Shown: one piece after another, positions 10,423 to 20,510 of the stretch | How positions within the stretch are numbered: position 1 is the first letter of the stretch | Layout: every line of letters begins with the position of its first letter | Origin: Candidatus Lightella neohaematopini | Lineage (GTDB): Bacteria > Pseudomonadota > Gammaproteobacteria > Enterobacterales > Enterobacteriaceae | Direction: 5' to 3' | Length of the DNA stretch: 64,000 bases | Assembly (NCBI GenBank): GCA_025728315.1 | Contig: JAOBJW010000001.1 | Location: forward strand, 62,001 to 126,000 | Made by a program: the position numbers and the translations under genes | The notes under the pieces: model-generated | The model's database searches: none | Seen by the model: only the letters and a program-made list of their open reading frames with translations | Told to the model about the DNA's origin: nothing

Positions 10423-11253
10423 GTGGATAAATATAATATAGAAGAAAAAAAAATAAATATTATTGGTGCAGGTAATATAAGTTATGCTTTAGTTAGTGGT
10501 CTAATTAATAGTAATTATAAAAAAGATTTAATAACTGTATGCGCACCATCTATTAAAAATCGTAATAATTTAACAAAATTATTTGATATTAAAAATAGTG
10601 GTAGTAATATAAATTATTCTGATCAAGCAGATATATTAATATTAGCAGTTAAACCACAATCAATTACTTCTGTTTGTCAAGATCTTAATAAGATTAATCT
10701 ATCAAAAAAAATAATTATATCGTTATTAGCAGGAATTAATACTAATATTTTAACTAGTTTATTAAAACAAAATAATATTAACATTATTAGAATTATGCCT
10801 AATATAGCAATTGCTGTAAATCATGGTATTATTGCAATGTATACATTATCTAAAAATAATAGTAATATAAATTTTACTAAAAATTTATTCAGTAAAATGG
10901 GCATCATTTATCAATTAAATAATGAAAATGATATTGATATTTTTACTGTTATTGTTGGTAGTTCTCCTGCATATTTTCTGTTTTTTATGGAAGAAATACA
11001 AAAAAAAATTGAGTCTATGGGGATAAATCAATGTGATGCTTATAACATCATAATAAATACCATAAATGGGATTATTCATCTAAGTAAATTAAATAATCAT
11101 AATACGTTCAACAAATTACGTAAATTAATATCTTCGAAAAAAGGTATTACAGAATCAGCAATATCAGTATTTAAAAAAGAAAATATATCATCTATAGTAT
11201 CTAATGCAATTGATATATCTATAAATCGTATAAAAAATTTAAAAGAATATTAA
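10423..11253 (+). CDS. proC: Pyrroline-5-carboxylate reductase
   Basis: ProC reduces pyrroline-5-carboxylate to proline with NAD(P)H. The 276-residue protein (E. coli 269) begins with the Rossmann motif INIIGAGNISYALVSGL and keeps ADILILAVKPQ, IRIMPNIAIAVNHG, VGSSPAYFLFFMEE and a diverged GGTTE-like segment (SSKKGITESAI). The start is GTG at 10423 with TAAGGA ten bases upstream. It is the only amino-acid biosynthetic enzyme in this window outside the DAP branch, and proA/proB are not present here, so P5C may come from elsewhere, for example arginine or ornithine breakdown by the host. Confidence 0.93.
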   Translation: MDKYNIEEKKINIIGAGNISYALVSGLINSNYKKDLITVCAPSIKNRNNLTKLFDIKNSGSNINYSDQADILILAVKPQSITSVCQDLNKINLSKKIIISLLAGINTNILTSLLKQNNINIIRIMPNIAIAVNHGIIAMYTLSKNNSNINFTKNLFSKMGIIYQLNNENDIDIFTVIVGSSPAYFLFFMEEIQKKIESMGINQCDAYNIIINTINGIIHLSKLNNHNTFNKLRKLISSKKGITESAISVFKKENISSIVSNAIDISINRIKNLKEY

Positions 11254-11517
11254 GATTTTTTGAATATTTGTAAGTAATGATTAACAACAAAATTAATAAA
11301 TTATACTAATTAGGTAATTATAGAGTATTATATTATTATCAATAAATAATAGTATATGTAGATGTTTATCTATAACTATATATAAATAAAAATTTATAAT
11401 TTATTTTTTCATATAAAAATTATTAATGTTAGTTTTTGTATTATAGTTAAAAAATACCTATTTTAATTTTTAAATTAAATCATATACCATATAGTATTTT
11501 AAAAGTAGTTAATTAAT

Positions 11518-12597
11518 ATGAAAAAAATATTATACTTGTTAAGTACTATATGTCTATTAGTTTCTTGTTCAACTAAAAATAATTTAGGTATTTTAATAGT
11601 TAAGTTAACAAATAATGTAAAATATCACATATGTAGTAATAATAAAGTTATTATAACTAGTATTAAAAATCATTTAAAAAATAATAATTATAAAACTTAT
11701 AGTTATATTAATCTTAATAATCATTCAATTACTATTAAAACTATTATTAATAATAATCCTATTCAATATTTACGTACTGCTACTATAAATAGTATATTAA
11801 TATATAATTATTTAAATTTAATTAAAATTAGTAAAAATTTTCTTAATATACAAACATTTAAATTTAAATATAATATTATTAATAATTTAAATTTACCAAT
11901 AGAATTATATTATCATGCTATTAAACTTACTAATTATTTATTACAAACAAAATTAGTAATAAAACAAACTAATCAACATAAAATTTGGTCAATAACTATA
12001 CAATACAATAAAGATTGTAATAATATTTATGAAAAGTCTTATAAATATATTAATTTAATTAATAAAGCATCAGAAAAATATGGTGTAGATAAATACTTAA
12101 TTTTAGCTATTATACAAATAGAATCTAATTTTAATCCTTATGCCATTAGTCATTCGAATGCACTAGGTTTAATGCAAATTATAAGACAAAGTGCCGGACG
12201 CGATGTCTTTAAAAGACAAGGTAAATGGGGTCAACCAAGTCGTAATTACTTATTAAATCCAGAAAATAATATTGATATTGGAACAGCCTATTTAGCTATA
12301 CTTCAAAATGAATACTTGAATAAAATTAACAATCCATTATCTCGTAAATATGCAGTAATAACTGCTTATCATAGTGGTGCTGCAAGTGTACTTAAAGTTT
12401 TTTCTCAAAATAAAAATAAAGCAATAAAAATTATAAATAATTTAAGTCCAGAAAATGTTTATCTTGTACTTAATACTAAACATCCATCGTTAGAATCACG
12501 TAATTATTTAAATAAAGTTAATCAATTACAACAAGAGTTTAAAATGGATAATTTTTATAAAAGGAGCGGGAAACGAGATTCGAACTCGCGACCCTAA
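11518..12597 (+). CDS. mltC: Membrane-bound lytic murein transglycosylase C
   Basis: MltC is an outer-membrane lipoprotein that cleaves peptidoglycan glycan strands to 1,6-anhydro ends. The signal peptide ends in the lipobox LVSC, with the lipidated cysteine at residue 17. The C-terminal SLT domain is well preserved: YGVDKYLILAIIQIESNFNPYAISHSNALGLMQI with the catalytic glutamate in QIES, then NIDIGTAYLAIL and YAVITAYHSGA. The N-terminal half is much diverged. The last dozen residues (from about KRSGKRD) are read from the antisense strand of the tRNA-Gly gene, so the native 3' end has been lost and the stop at 12595-12597 lies inside the tRNA. Confidence 0.93.
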   Translation: MKKILYLLSTICLLVSCSTKNNLGILIVKLTNNVKYHICSNNKVIITSIKNHLKNNNYKTYSYINLNNHSITIKTIINNNPIQYLRTATINSILIYNYLNLIKISKNFLNIQTFKFKYNIINNLNLPIELYYHAIKLTNYLLQTKLVIKQTNQHKIWSITIQYNKDCNNIYEKSYKYINLINKASEKYGVDKYLILAIIQIESNFNPYAISHSNALGLMQIIRQSAGRDVFKRQGKWGQPSRNYLLNPENNIDIGTAYLAILQNEYLNKINNPLSRKYAVITAYHSGAASVLKVFSQNKNKAIKIINNLSPENVYLVLNTKHPSLESRNYLNKVNQLQQEFKMDNFYKRSGKRDSNSRP

Positions 12598-12637
12598 CCT
12601 TGGCAAGGTTATACTCTACCAACTGAGCTATTCCCGC
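12565..12637 (-). tRNA. glyV: tRNA-Gly(GCC)
   Basis: The minus strand folds as a standard cloverleaf: acceptor GCGGGAA pairing with TTCCCGC, D-arm AGCTCAGTTGGTAGAG, anticodon loop TTGCCAA (anticodon GCC), and T-arm with GTTCGAATC. It is nearly identical to E. coli glyVXY. The 3' CCA is not encoded (the genome has CCT), so it must be added after transcription. It lies just downstream of orn, as glyVXY does in E. coli, but as a single copy. Its 3' half overlaps the mltC reading frame in antisense by 33 bases. Confidence 0.97.
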
Positions 12638-12664
12638 TAAACTTAATTTAATATAATTACTAAT

Positions 12665-13198
12665 TTATGAAAAAAAATTCTTACGATAATAATTTAACTC
12701 CGCAACTGATTCACGAATATCTGCTAATGCTTGATGTATATTACGTTTTTTTATACCACTTAATATTTGTGGTTTCCACCTACGAACTAATTCTTTTATT
12801 GTACTAACATCTAAATATTTATAATTAAAATAAGATTCTAGTCTTGGCATATAACGAAACAAAAATCTTCTGTCTTGCGCAATACTATTACCACATATCG
12901 GAGATTTATTTATAGGTACCCACTTAGTTAAAAACTCTATAGTTTGTTCTTCAGCAATAATTTCATTAATCTTGCTATTACGTACTCTATCTATTAAACC
13001 AGTTGCTGTATGAGTACGAATATTCCAACTATCCATTTGTAATAATTGTTCTTCTGGTTGGTATAATGCTAACGAAGGACCTTCTGCTAAAATATTTAGA
13101 TTAACATCAGTAACTAAAGTAGCAATTTCTATAATACGATGATTATCTGGATTTAATCCAGTCATCTCTAAATCTAACCAAATAAGATTATTATCCAC
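12665..13198 (-). CDS. orn: Oligoribonuclease
   Basis: Orn degrades 2- to 5-nucleotide RNAs (nanoRNAs) and is essential in E. coli. The 177-residue protein (E. coli 181) shows the DEDDh exonuclease set: WLDLEMTGL (Asp and Glu), [15 protein letters not shown] (Asp) and [10 protein letters not shown] (His and Asp). The start is GTG at 13198, preceded by a purine-rich AAAGAGAAA. Downstream on the same strand is tRNA-Gly, and upstream lies the divergent psd: the E. coli psd-orn-gly tRNA neighbourhood with rsgA removed. Confidence 0.96.
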   Translation of the reverse strand: MDNNLIWLDLEMTGLNPDNHRIIEIATLVTDVNLNILAEGPSLALYQPEEQLLQMDSWNIRTHTATGLIDRVRNSKINEIIAEEQTIEFLTKWVPINKSPICGNSIAQDRRFLFRYMPRLESYFNYKYLDVSTIKELVRRWKPQILSGIKKRNIHQALADIRESVAELNYYRKNFFS

Positions 13199-13315
13199 TA
13201 TTTTCTCTTTTAAAATGTAAATTACTGTATGTTATTATAATAACTTATTATATATTATACAATATAGTTTAATAATTTACTATTTATATTTTTATGAATA
13301 TTAAATAATGTAATT

Positions 13316-14170
13316 ATGATTAATAAATTTAAAATAATATTATTATCTATAGTACCTAAATACCTACTAACAAAGCTATTTGGTAAAATAGCAAATTTAA
13401 AATTAGGATGTATTACTCGTTTAATTATTAAATTGTTCATATACATTTATAATATAAATATATATGAAATTAAAGAAAAAGATATAACTAAATATTATAC
13501 ATTTAATGATTTTTTTACTAGATCACTAAAAGATGATGTACGTAGTTTTAATAGTAAAAAATTTACTATAATATTACCTGCTGATGGTTATATTATGCAA
13601 TATGGTAATATTAATAACTATACTATAATACAAGCAAAAAATATTTTTTATGATTTAACTATGTTATTAGCTGGAAATAAATATTTATCAAATAAATTTA
13701 TTAATGGTATATTTGTTAATATATATTTGTCTCCTGCTAATTATCATAGAATACATATGCCTTGTGATGGTATGTTGAAAGAAATGATATATGTTCCAGG
13801 AAAATTATGGTCTTTAAATAAGTTTAATGTAAATAATAAATTAAATTTATTTACAAAAAATGAACGTTTAATATGTTTATTTAATACAAAATTTGGACTA
13901 ATGATACAAATATTAATAGGATCTACTATAGTTGGTAGTATTGAAACTATTTGGCATGGTATAGTTATTCCTCCAAGAAGTCATATTATAAAACATTGGT
14001 GTTATACTAAAAGAGATAATATTTTTTTATTAAAAGGTCAAGAAATGGGAAAATTTAAATTAGGATCTACCGTAATTACTATTTTTAAAAAAAACAGTAT
14101 TGTTTTATGTAAAAAAATTAAATCTAATAATATTAGTTATGTTGGTAATATAATGGGTTATAAATATTAA
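13316..14170 (+). CDS. psd: Phosphatidylserine decarboxylase proenzyme
   Basis: Psd makes phosphatidylethanolamine from phosphatidylserine at the inner membrane, using a pyruvoyl group formed by self-cleavage. The 284-residue protein keeps the cleavage motif LGST (in KFKLGSTVITIF), whose serine becomes the pyruvoyl. Also visible are YLSPANYHRIHMPCDG, the NLFTKNERLICLF block and QILIGSTIVGSIETIWHG. It lacks the acidic C-terminal tail of the 322-residue E. coli protein. It ends 7 bases before the convergent epmA stop. Confidence 0.95.
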   Translation: MINKFKIILLSIVPKYLLTKLFGKIANLKLGCITRLIIKLFIYIYNINIYEIKEKDITKYYTFNDFFTRSLKDDVRSFNSKKFTIILPADGYIMQYGNINNYTIIQAKNIFYDLTMLLAGNKYLSNKFINGIFVNIYLSPANYHRIHMPCDGMLKEMIYVPGKLWSLNKFNVNNKLNLFTKNERLICLFNTKFGLMIQILIGSTIVGSIETIWHGIVIPPRSHIIKHWCYTKRDNIFLLKGQEMGKFKLGSTVITIFKKNSIVLCKKIKSNNISYVGNIMGYKY

Positions 14171-14177
14171 AAGTATT

Positions 14178-15134
14178 TTAAGAATTATTTATATCAAAAG
14201 AAATTACTTCTTTTAAACTATTTATTTTTAGTGCTAACATAATTAATCTATCTACTCCTAATGCTACACCAGAATAATTTGAGATATTACCATATTTTAG
14301 AGCTAATACTAATCTTTTATCTATATAACGTTTTAATTTATTATTAATAACTTTCTTAAATTCATATATAAATCTTTTTAATTGTTCTTTTGCGTCAATT
14401 AATTCGTAGCAACCATTTGATAATTCAATACCCTTGAAATAAACTTCAAATCTATCAGCAATTTTATTATTTTTATCATTAATACAAGCTAATTCTGCTT
14501 GGTAAATAGGAAAATGGTACACAAAAACTGGGTTTTTTAAACCTAACTTAGGTGTTATGATTAATGAGAATATTAATTGTATAACATTATTATAATTATT
14601 ATCAAATAAATGTGTTAATTTATTTTTTAATAAAAATTTATTTATTTTTTCTTTATTTATGTTTAAAGGATCTATATTTGTATATTTAATAAATATATTT
14701 TGATAAGAAACAAATTCTGACTTTTTATATTTTAAAATTAATTTAAGTAATGCATTAGTTTCTAGCATAATATTATTCATACTACAATTTTTTCTATACC
14801 ATTCTAATATAGTAAATTCTGGATTATGATATTTACCAATTTCACCATTACGAAAACTATGACATAACTGAAATATTTTGTTCATACCAATACATAGTAA
14901 ACGTTTCATATGAAATTCTGGACTACTAATTAGATATAATTTTTTGTAATTATTATTAATTAATTTTGTCTCAAAGGGAATTATATTTACATTTGTAATT
15001 GTTCCGTTACTTAATAACGGGGTTTCTATTTCCACATAATTACGATATTCAAAAAATTTTCTAATTTTTCTTATTAATTTAGCTCTTTTTACTAAGTTAT
15101 TAATTGAAATATTAGGTTGCCATGTGTAATTCAT
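14178..15134 (-). CDS. epmA: EF-P (R)-beta-lysine ligase (EpmA/PoxA/GenX)
   Basis: EpmA is a lysyl-tRNA-synthetase paralogue that attaches (R)-beta-lysine to Lys34 of elongation factor P. The 318-residue protein (E. coli 325) is a class II core without the anticodon-binding domain, which separates it from LysS. Motifs include VEIETPLLSNGTITNVN, YLISSPEFHMKRLL, QLCHSFRNGEIGKYHNPEFTILEWYR, FEVYFKGIELSNGCYEL and motif 3 SGVALGVDRLIMLAL. efp lies 20 bases upstream on the same strand, so the modifier and its substrate are probably cotranscribed. Confidence 0.95.
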   Translation of the reverse strand: MNYTWQPNISINNLVKRAKLIRKIRKFFEYRNYVEIETPLLSNGTITNVNIIPFETKLINNNYKKLYLISSPEFHMKRLLCIGMNKIFQLCHSFRNGEIGKYHNPEFTILEWYRKNCSMNNIMLETNALLKLILKYKKSEFVSYQNIFIKYTNIDPLNINKEKINKFLLKNKLTHLFDNNYNNVIQLIFSLIITPKLGLKNPVFVYHFPIYQAELACINDKNNKIADRFEVYFKGIELSNGCYELIDAKEQLKRFIYEFKKVINNKLKRYIDKRLVLALKYGNISNYSGVALGVDRLIMLALKINSLKEVISFDINNS

Positions 15135-15154
15135 TTTTTATTAAGTTTAATTTT

Positions 15155-15718
15155 TTATTTAATTCTAGAAACATACTTACCAGAGTTAGTATTAACTTTA
15201 ATTATATTCCCAACTTCTATAAAATAAGGAACTTTAATTACTGCACCAGTTATTAATTTAGCTAATTTAGTATTAGTATTAACATTATCTCCTTTTACAA
15301 AAGGAGTCGTACTAATAATTTTTAAATGTATAAATTTTGGAGGAATAATTGTAATTATTTTTTTATTCCATATAATTACATCATATTTAACTTGTTCTAC
15401 AATCCATTTTATATTATTACCTATAATACTTTTATTAACAATAAATTGTTCAAAATCTTTATCTATAAAATACCAAAAATCTTCTTTTCTATATAAAAAA
15501 ATTAAACAAATTTCTTGTACATCAGCTAATTCTATATTATGTCCAGACTTAAATATTCTTTCTATAAATTTATTCGATATTAATTTATGTAAACGTATTC
15601 TATTAAATGCTTGTCCTTTACCAGGTTTAATAAATTCATTATGAATAACAATAGATGGTTCATTATCTTGTAATATTTTTATTCCAGGATATAATGAGTT
15701 AACATTACGTGTAGTCAT
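15155..15718 (-). CDS. efp: Elongation factor P
   Basis: EF-P relieves ribosome stalling at consecutive prolines. The 187-residue protein (E. coli 188) has the three-domain EF-P length and the modification loop KPGKGQAFNR. Counting from the ATG at 15718, the modified lysine falls exactly at residue 34. Domain II-III hallmarks are IDKDFEQF, a PP(K)F segment (IIPPKFIHL), and the C-terminal VKVPYFIEVGNIIKVNTNSGKYVSRIK. It is flanked by both of its modifying enzymes, epmA downstream and epmB divergent upstream. Confidence 0.97.
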   Translation of the reverse strand: MTTRNVNSLYPGIKILQDNEPSIVIHNEFIKPGKGQAFNRIRLHKLISNKFIERIFKSGHNIELADVQEICLIFLYRKEDFWYFIDKDFEQFIVNKSIIGNNIKWIVEQVKYDVIIWNKKIITIIPPKFIHLKIISTTPFVKGDNVNTNTKLAKLITGAVIKVPYFIEVGNIIKVNTNSGKYVSRIK

Positions 15719-15771
15719 TGTATACTAATTTTATATATTAATATATTAAAACTAATTTTAGTTATTGTAAT

Positions 15772-16746
15772 ATGAAATATTTTAATAGTAAAGAACTTTG
15801 GTTAAAGCAATTATCTAATACTGTTAATAATCCAAATGAATTATTAAATTTATTAAAGTTAAATAATAATATTAAATTAGTTAATAACATAAAAACTAAA
15901 GTATCTTTTCCTTTTAGAGTACCAAAAATTTTTGTAAAAAGAATGAAATTAAATGATCCTAATGATCCATTGTTAATGCAAGTTTTAGTAAATATTAAAG
16001 AATCACGTAATTTTAATAAGTTAACAAAAAAAATTTCATTTGAAAGTAACTTAATTAAATTTAATTTAATACATAAATATAATAATCGTGTATTAATTCT
16101 ATTAAATAATAGTTGTGCAATTCATTGCCGTTATTGTTTTCGTCGTGATTATTTAAAAGATATTAATAATGTAAAAAGTAATATAAATTATATAATAGAT
16201 TATATTTTACAAAATAAAGAAATAAATGAAGTTATTTTATCAGGTGGTGATCCATTAATGATAAGAGATAAAAATATAAAAATATTTATATCAATGTTAG
16301 AAAAAATTAATCATATTCTTATATTAAGAATTCATACAAGATTACCTGTAATTATTCCTAGTAGAATTACAGATAATTTATGTAATATACTAAGTAATTC
16401 TAGATTTAAAATAATTTTAGTTACACATATTAACCATGCTAATGAGATAGATTCTAGTGTAATCAATAGTATGAATAAATTAAGTAAAGCTAATGTAATA
16501 TTACTAAATCAAAGTGTACTACTACGAAATATTAATAATAATGCTAATGTATTAGCTCATTTAAGTATAAAATTAATTCAAGCTGGGATTGTACCATATT
16601 ATATTCATTTATTAGATAAAATTAATAGTAATATTCATTTTTTAGTAACAAAAACACAAGCTAATAAAATTATGAAAGATTTATCTAGTAAAGTATCAGG
16701 ATATTTGTTACCTAAATTAATGTATGATAAAAAACATTATAAATAA
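15772..16746 (+). CDS. epmB: L-lysine 2,3-aminomutase for EF-P modification (EpmB/YjeK)
   Basis: EpmB converts L-lysine to (R)-beta-lysine, the donor used by EpmA. It is a radical-SAM, PLP-dependent enzyme. The [4Fe-4S] motif CAIHCRYCFRR (CxxxCxxC) is intact, followed by EVILSGGDPLM, RIHTRLPVIIPSRIT, LVTHINHANEID and the C-terminal SGYLLPKL. The length of 324 residues is close to that of E. coli (342). It is divergent from efp across 53 bases, so a shared promoter region is likely. A strong inverted repeat follows the stop. Confidence 0.95.
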   Translation: MKYFNSKELWLKQLSNTVNNPNELLNLLKLNNNIKLVNNIKTKVSFPFRVPKIFVKRMKLNDPNDPLLMQVLVNIKESRNFNKLTKKISFESNLIKFNLIHKYNNRVLILLNNSCAIHCRYCFRRDYLKDINNVKSNINYIIDYILQNKEINEVILSGGDPLMIRDKNIKIFISMLEKINHILILRIHTRLPVIIPSRITDNLCNILSNSRFKIILVTHINHANEIDSSVINSMNKLSKANVILLNQSVLLRNINNNANVLAHLSIKLIQAGIVPYYIHLLDKINSNIHFLVTKTQANKIMKDLSSKVSGYLLPKLMYDKKHYK

Positions 16747-16779
16747 TAAAACCCTCTATTAATTTTAGAGGGTTTTATT
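16745..16779. terminator. Bidirectional rho-independent terminator between epmB and groEL
   Basis: A perfect 13-bp inverted repeat, AATAAAACCCTCT (16745-16757) with AGAGGGTTTTATT (16767-16779), surrounds a 9-base loop. The GC-rich centre is flanked by A- and T-runs on the two sides, so the hairpin can serve the epmB transcript on the plus strand and the groEL transcript on the minus strand. It is the clearest terminator in the window. Confidence 0.88.
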
Positions 16780-16814
16780 TATTAAAATAAACAATTTTTA
16801 GCATGAATGATTCT

Positions 16815-18494
<1,680 letters not shown>

Positions 18495-18524
18495 TCAAAT
18501 ATATATAACATAATTTTAGCAAAT

Positions 18525-18818
18525 TTAGTTTTCAACAACAGCAAGAATATCACTCTCTGACATAATTAATATTTCATTATTATCAATTTTCTCTACTTTA
18601 ACGCCATAACCGTCATTGAAAATTATAGTATCACCAACTTTTACATCTAACGCTTTTACTTCGCCATTTTCTAAAATACGGCCACGTCCAACAGCTAGCA
18701 CTTCACCTCGTGTAGATTTTCCAGCTGCAGAACCAGTCAATACAATACCACCTGCAGACTTAGCCTCAACTTCTTTACGCTTGACGATAACGCGATCATG
18801 CAATGGACGAATATTCAT
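18525..18818 (-). CDS. groES: Co-chaperonin GroES
   Basis: GroES caps the GroEL chamber. The 97-residue protein has the exact E. coli length and conserved features: [29 protein letters not shown] with the mobile loop, VLAVGRGRI, and [16 protein letters not shown]. It is the first gene of the groES-groEL operon, about 70 bases downstream of a sigma-32-like promoter. Confidence 0.98.
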   Translation of the reverse strand: MNIRPLHDRVIVKRKEVEAKSAGGIVLTGSAAGKSTRGEVLAVGRGRILENGEVKALDVKVGDTIIFNDGYGVKVEKIDNNEILIMSESDILAVVEN

Positions 18819-19126
18819 TGATAGCTCCCATAAGAAAGTCTTTATCGATTTTTTTGGTTAATGCTTTAAATTAAACATTTACAAAAAATAAAGTTGGGGC
18901 ATTTAAAGAAACTTCAAGTACTACTAACAAATAAAATAGTTGTGACTTACTCTTACAATTATACTAATAGGTTGCTTGTTTAAGTATTAACGGCACGGAT
19001 TTATTGCCTAGATAACATACTTGTAACAAGTTTGTTTTAATAGAGGTACAATTTAAATTACTAATTAGTATAATTTTAACTTGATTAATCAATATTTCTA
19101 CTACATAATTATTTGAATTTAATTTT
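18819..19126. other. Spacer between groES and tRNA-Phe
   Basis: This 308-base region holds the groESL promoter and leader at its left end. Further right there is a short palindrome ACTTG-TAA-CAAGT at 19019-19031 followed by a T-rich run, which may be a weak terminator or operator. No gene was found. E. coli has several genes (fxsA, aspA and others) between groES and pheU, all missing here. Confidence 0.5.
18891..18918 (-). promoter_or_regulatory. Sigma-32-like heat-shock promoter of groESL
   Basis: Read on the minus strand the sequence is CTTGAA (18913-18918), 13 bases, then GCCCCAACTT (18891-18900). This closely fits the RpoH consensus CTTGAA-N13-17-CCCCATnT. The distance to the groES start is about 70 bases. 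The GC-rich CCCC in an otherwise A/T spacer argues for selection. The call is by pattern only; no transcript data. Confidence 0.8.
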
Positions 19127-19199
19127 GCCCAGATAGCTCAGTTGGTAGAGCAAAGGACTGAAGATCCTTGTGTCCTTGGTTCAATTCCAAGTCTGGGCA
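19127..19199 (+). tRNA. pheU: tRNA-Phe(GAA)
   Basis: The cloverleaf is clear: acceptor GCCCAGA pairing with TCTGGGC, D-arm AGCTCAGTTGGTAGAGC, anticodon loop with GAA at 19160-19162 and T-loop TTCAATTCC. It closely matches E. coli tRNA-Phe. CCA is not encoded; the gene runs straight into AT-rich sequence. Confidence 0.97.
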
Positions 19200-19382
19200 A
19201 TTTAATTACTGATTTTAATTCTTAATTTTACATTATTAAGTAATTTAGTAATTTTAATTACTATTTTATCTTCGGTTATTTTTTAAGAATTATACCTAAA
19301 TATATTTAAAACATGTTAGTTTATATGAATAAGTTCGTTTATAAGTTTTATTTCAAATAGTATAAATTTAGTGAATTATGAT

Positions 19383-20285
19383 ATGAAAGTATTAAAGTTT
19401 GGTGGTTCGTCATTAATTCACACTAATAGTAATATACTACACGTAATAGATATTATTATTGAAAACGCTAAAACTGAAAAAATTGGTGTTGTTTTGTCTG
19501 CTCCATATAAAATAACTGATTATTTAACATTGCTAGTTAATTCTCTAAACAACAAATTTCTAGTTAATTATTATTTACTAGTAATTAGAGTAATATTTAC
19601 TAAGATTATAAAACTAATATCGACTAGTAATATCGGAATTAGTTTTAGTGCTTTATACTCAATATTAAATAATGAATTTAGTAACTTGAATAATATGATA
19701 GTTAGATTAAGAAGGCCTAATTTACTAAAACAATGTGATATTGTTAAGATAATATCTTGGGGTGAAAGATTAATAGTTCTAATTATAGATAAAGTAATAA
19801 AAGTTTTTGGTTTTTATGTTACAATTATAGATCCTACAAAAAAAATTTTAGCTAGTGGTAGCTATTTAGAATCAGTAGTAGATATTAATACTTCTATAAA
19901 AAATATTAGTAATATGACTATAACGAATACGAATGTAATATTAATGCCTGGCTTTATAGCTGGTAATAAATATTATGAATTAGTATTATTGGGAAGAAAT
20001 AGCTCAGACTATTCTGCAATTATACTTGCTATTTGTTTAAGAGCAAAAAGATGCGAAATCTGGAAGGATGTGGATGGTATCTACGACCAAGATCCTAAAT
20101 TTACTTCAAAAGCTAAATTATTCAAACATATCTGTTATAATGATCTATTAGATTTAATTAAACTTGGATCTAAAATATTGCATTTTAATTCTGTTTCTTT
20201 AGCAAAAAAGTTTAATATAAATTGTATAATAAAAAATATAAATAATCCTAATTTATCTGGAACTATACTACTAAATAGTAGTTGA
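19383..20285 (+). CDS. thrA: Aspartokinase domain of ThrA (stand-alone, truncated)
   Basis: Aspartokinase phosphorylates aspartate, the first step to lysine/DAP and homoserine. The frame is open from a GTG at 19371, but the ATG at 19383 gives the expected MKVLKFGGSS start. The 300-residue protein matches the N-terminal third of E. coli ThrA (820 residues): KFGGSS, VLSAPYKIT, GSYLESVVDI, LGRNSSDYSAIILA and WKDVDGIYDQDP. It stops right after the kinase fold (SGTILLNSS), so both ACT regulatory domains and the whole homoserine dehydrogenase half are gone. With dapB nearby, its likely role is to supply DAP for murein without threonine/methionine synthesis or feedback control. Activity of the bare domain is inferred. 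Confidence 0.88.
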   Translation: MKVLKFGGSSLIHTNSNILHVIDIIIENAKTEKIGVVLSAPYKITDYLTLLVNSLNNKFLVNYYLLVIRVIFTKIIKLISTSNIGISFSALYSILNNEFSNLNNMIVRLRRPNLLKQCDIVKIISWGERLIVLIIDKVIKVFGFYVTIIDPTKKILASGSYLESVVDINTSIKNISNMTITNTNVILMPGFIAGNKYYELVLLGRNSSDYSAIILAICLRAKRCEIWKDVDGIYDQDPKFTSKAKLFKHICYNDLLDLIKLGSKILHFNSVSLAKKFNINCIIKNINNPNLSGTILLNSS

Positions 20286-20428
20286 AAAATGGATAGAAAA
20301 TCATAGGTACAATTTATATTGTATCTAATACGTTAAGAAATAAGTAGTGCTACAGTAGTTATTGTAATTTGCAAAATAAGCATAATTAATTAGATACGCA
20401 AATATTTAATAACAACTTAATTTAAAAA

Positions 20429-20458
20429 CTTGAAAAGTTTATTTTTGGCCACACATAA
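20429..20458 (+). promoter_or_regulatory. Possible sigma-32-like promoter of dnaK
   Basis: CTTGAA at 20429-20434 is followed by 14 bases and then CCACACATAA (20449-20458), resembling the RpoH consensus with a degraded CCCCAT box. It lies about 50 bases upstream of the dnaK start. The GGCC/CCACAC cluster stands out in the AT background. It is weaker than the groESL promoter. Confidence 0.55.
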
Positions 20459-20510
20459 CATTTTTAGATGTATTTAAAATAAAACAAAAAATTAATTGGA
20501 GATGTTTAGT

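Noticed and set aside
13255..13446. 63-residue minus-strand frame at the start of psd
   Set aside because: Overlaps the clearly coding 5' end of psd and has no recognisable similarity.
18616..18861. Open frame on the plus strand opposite groES
   Set aside because: Antisense shadow of a conserved gene; covers the groES coding region and promoter leader.
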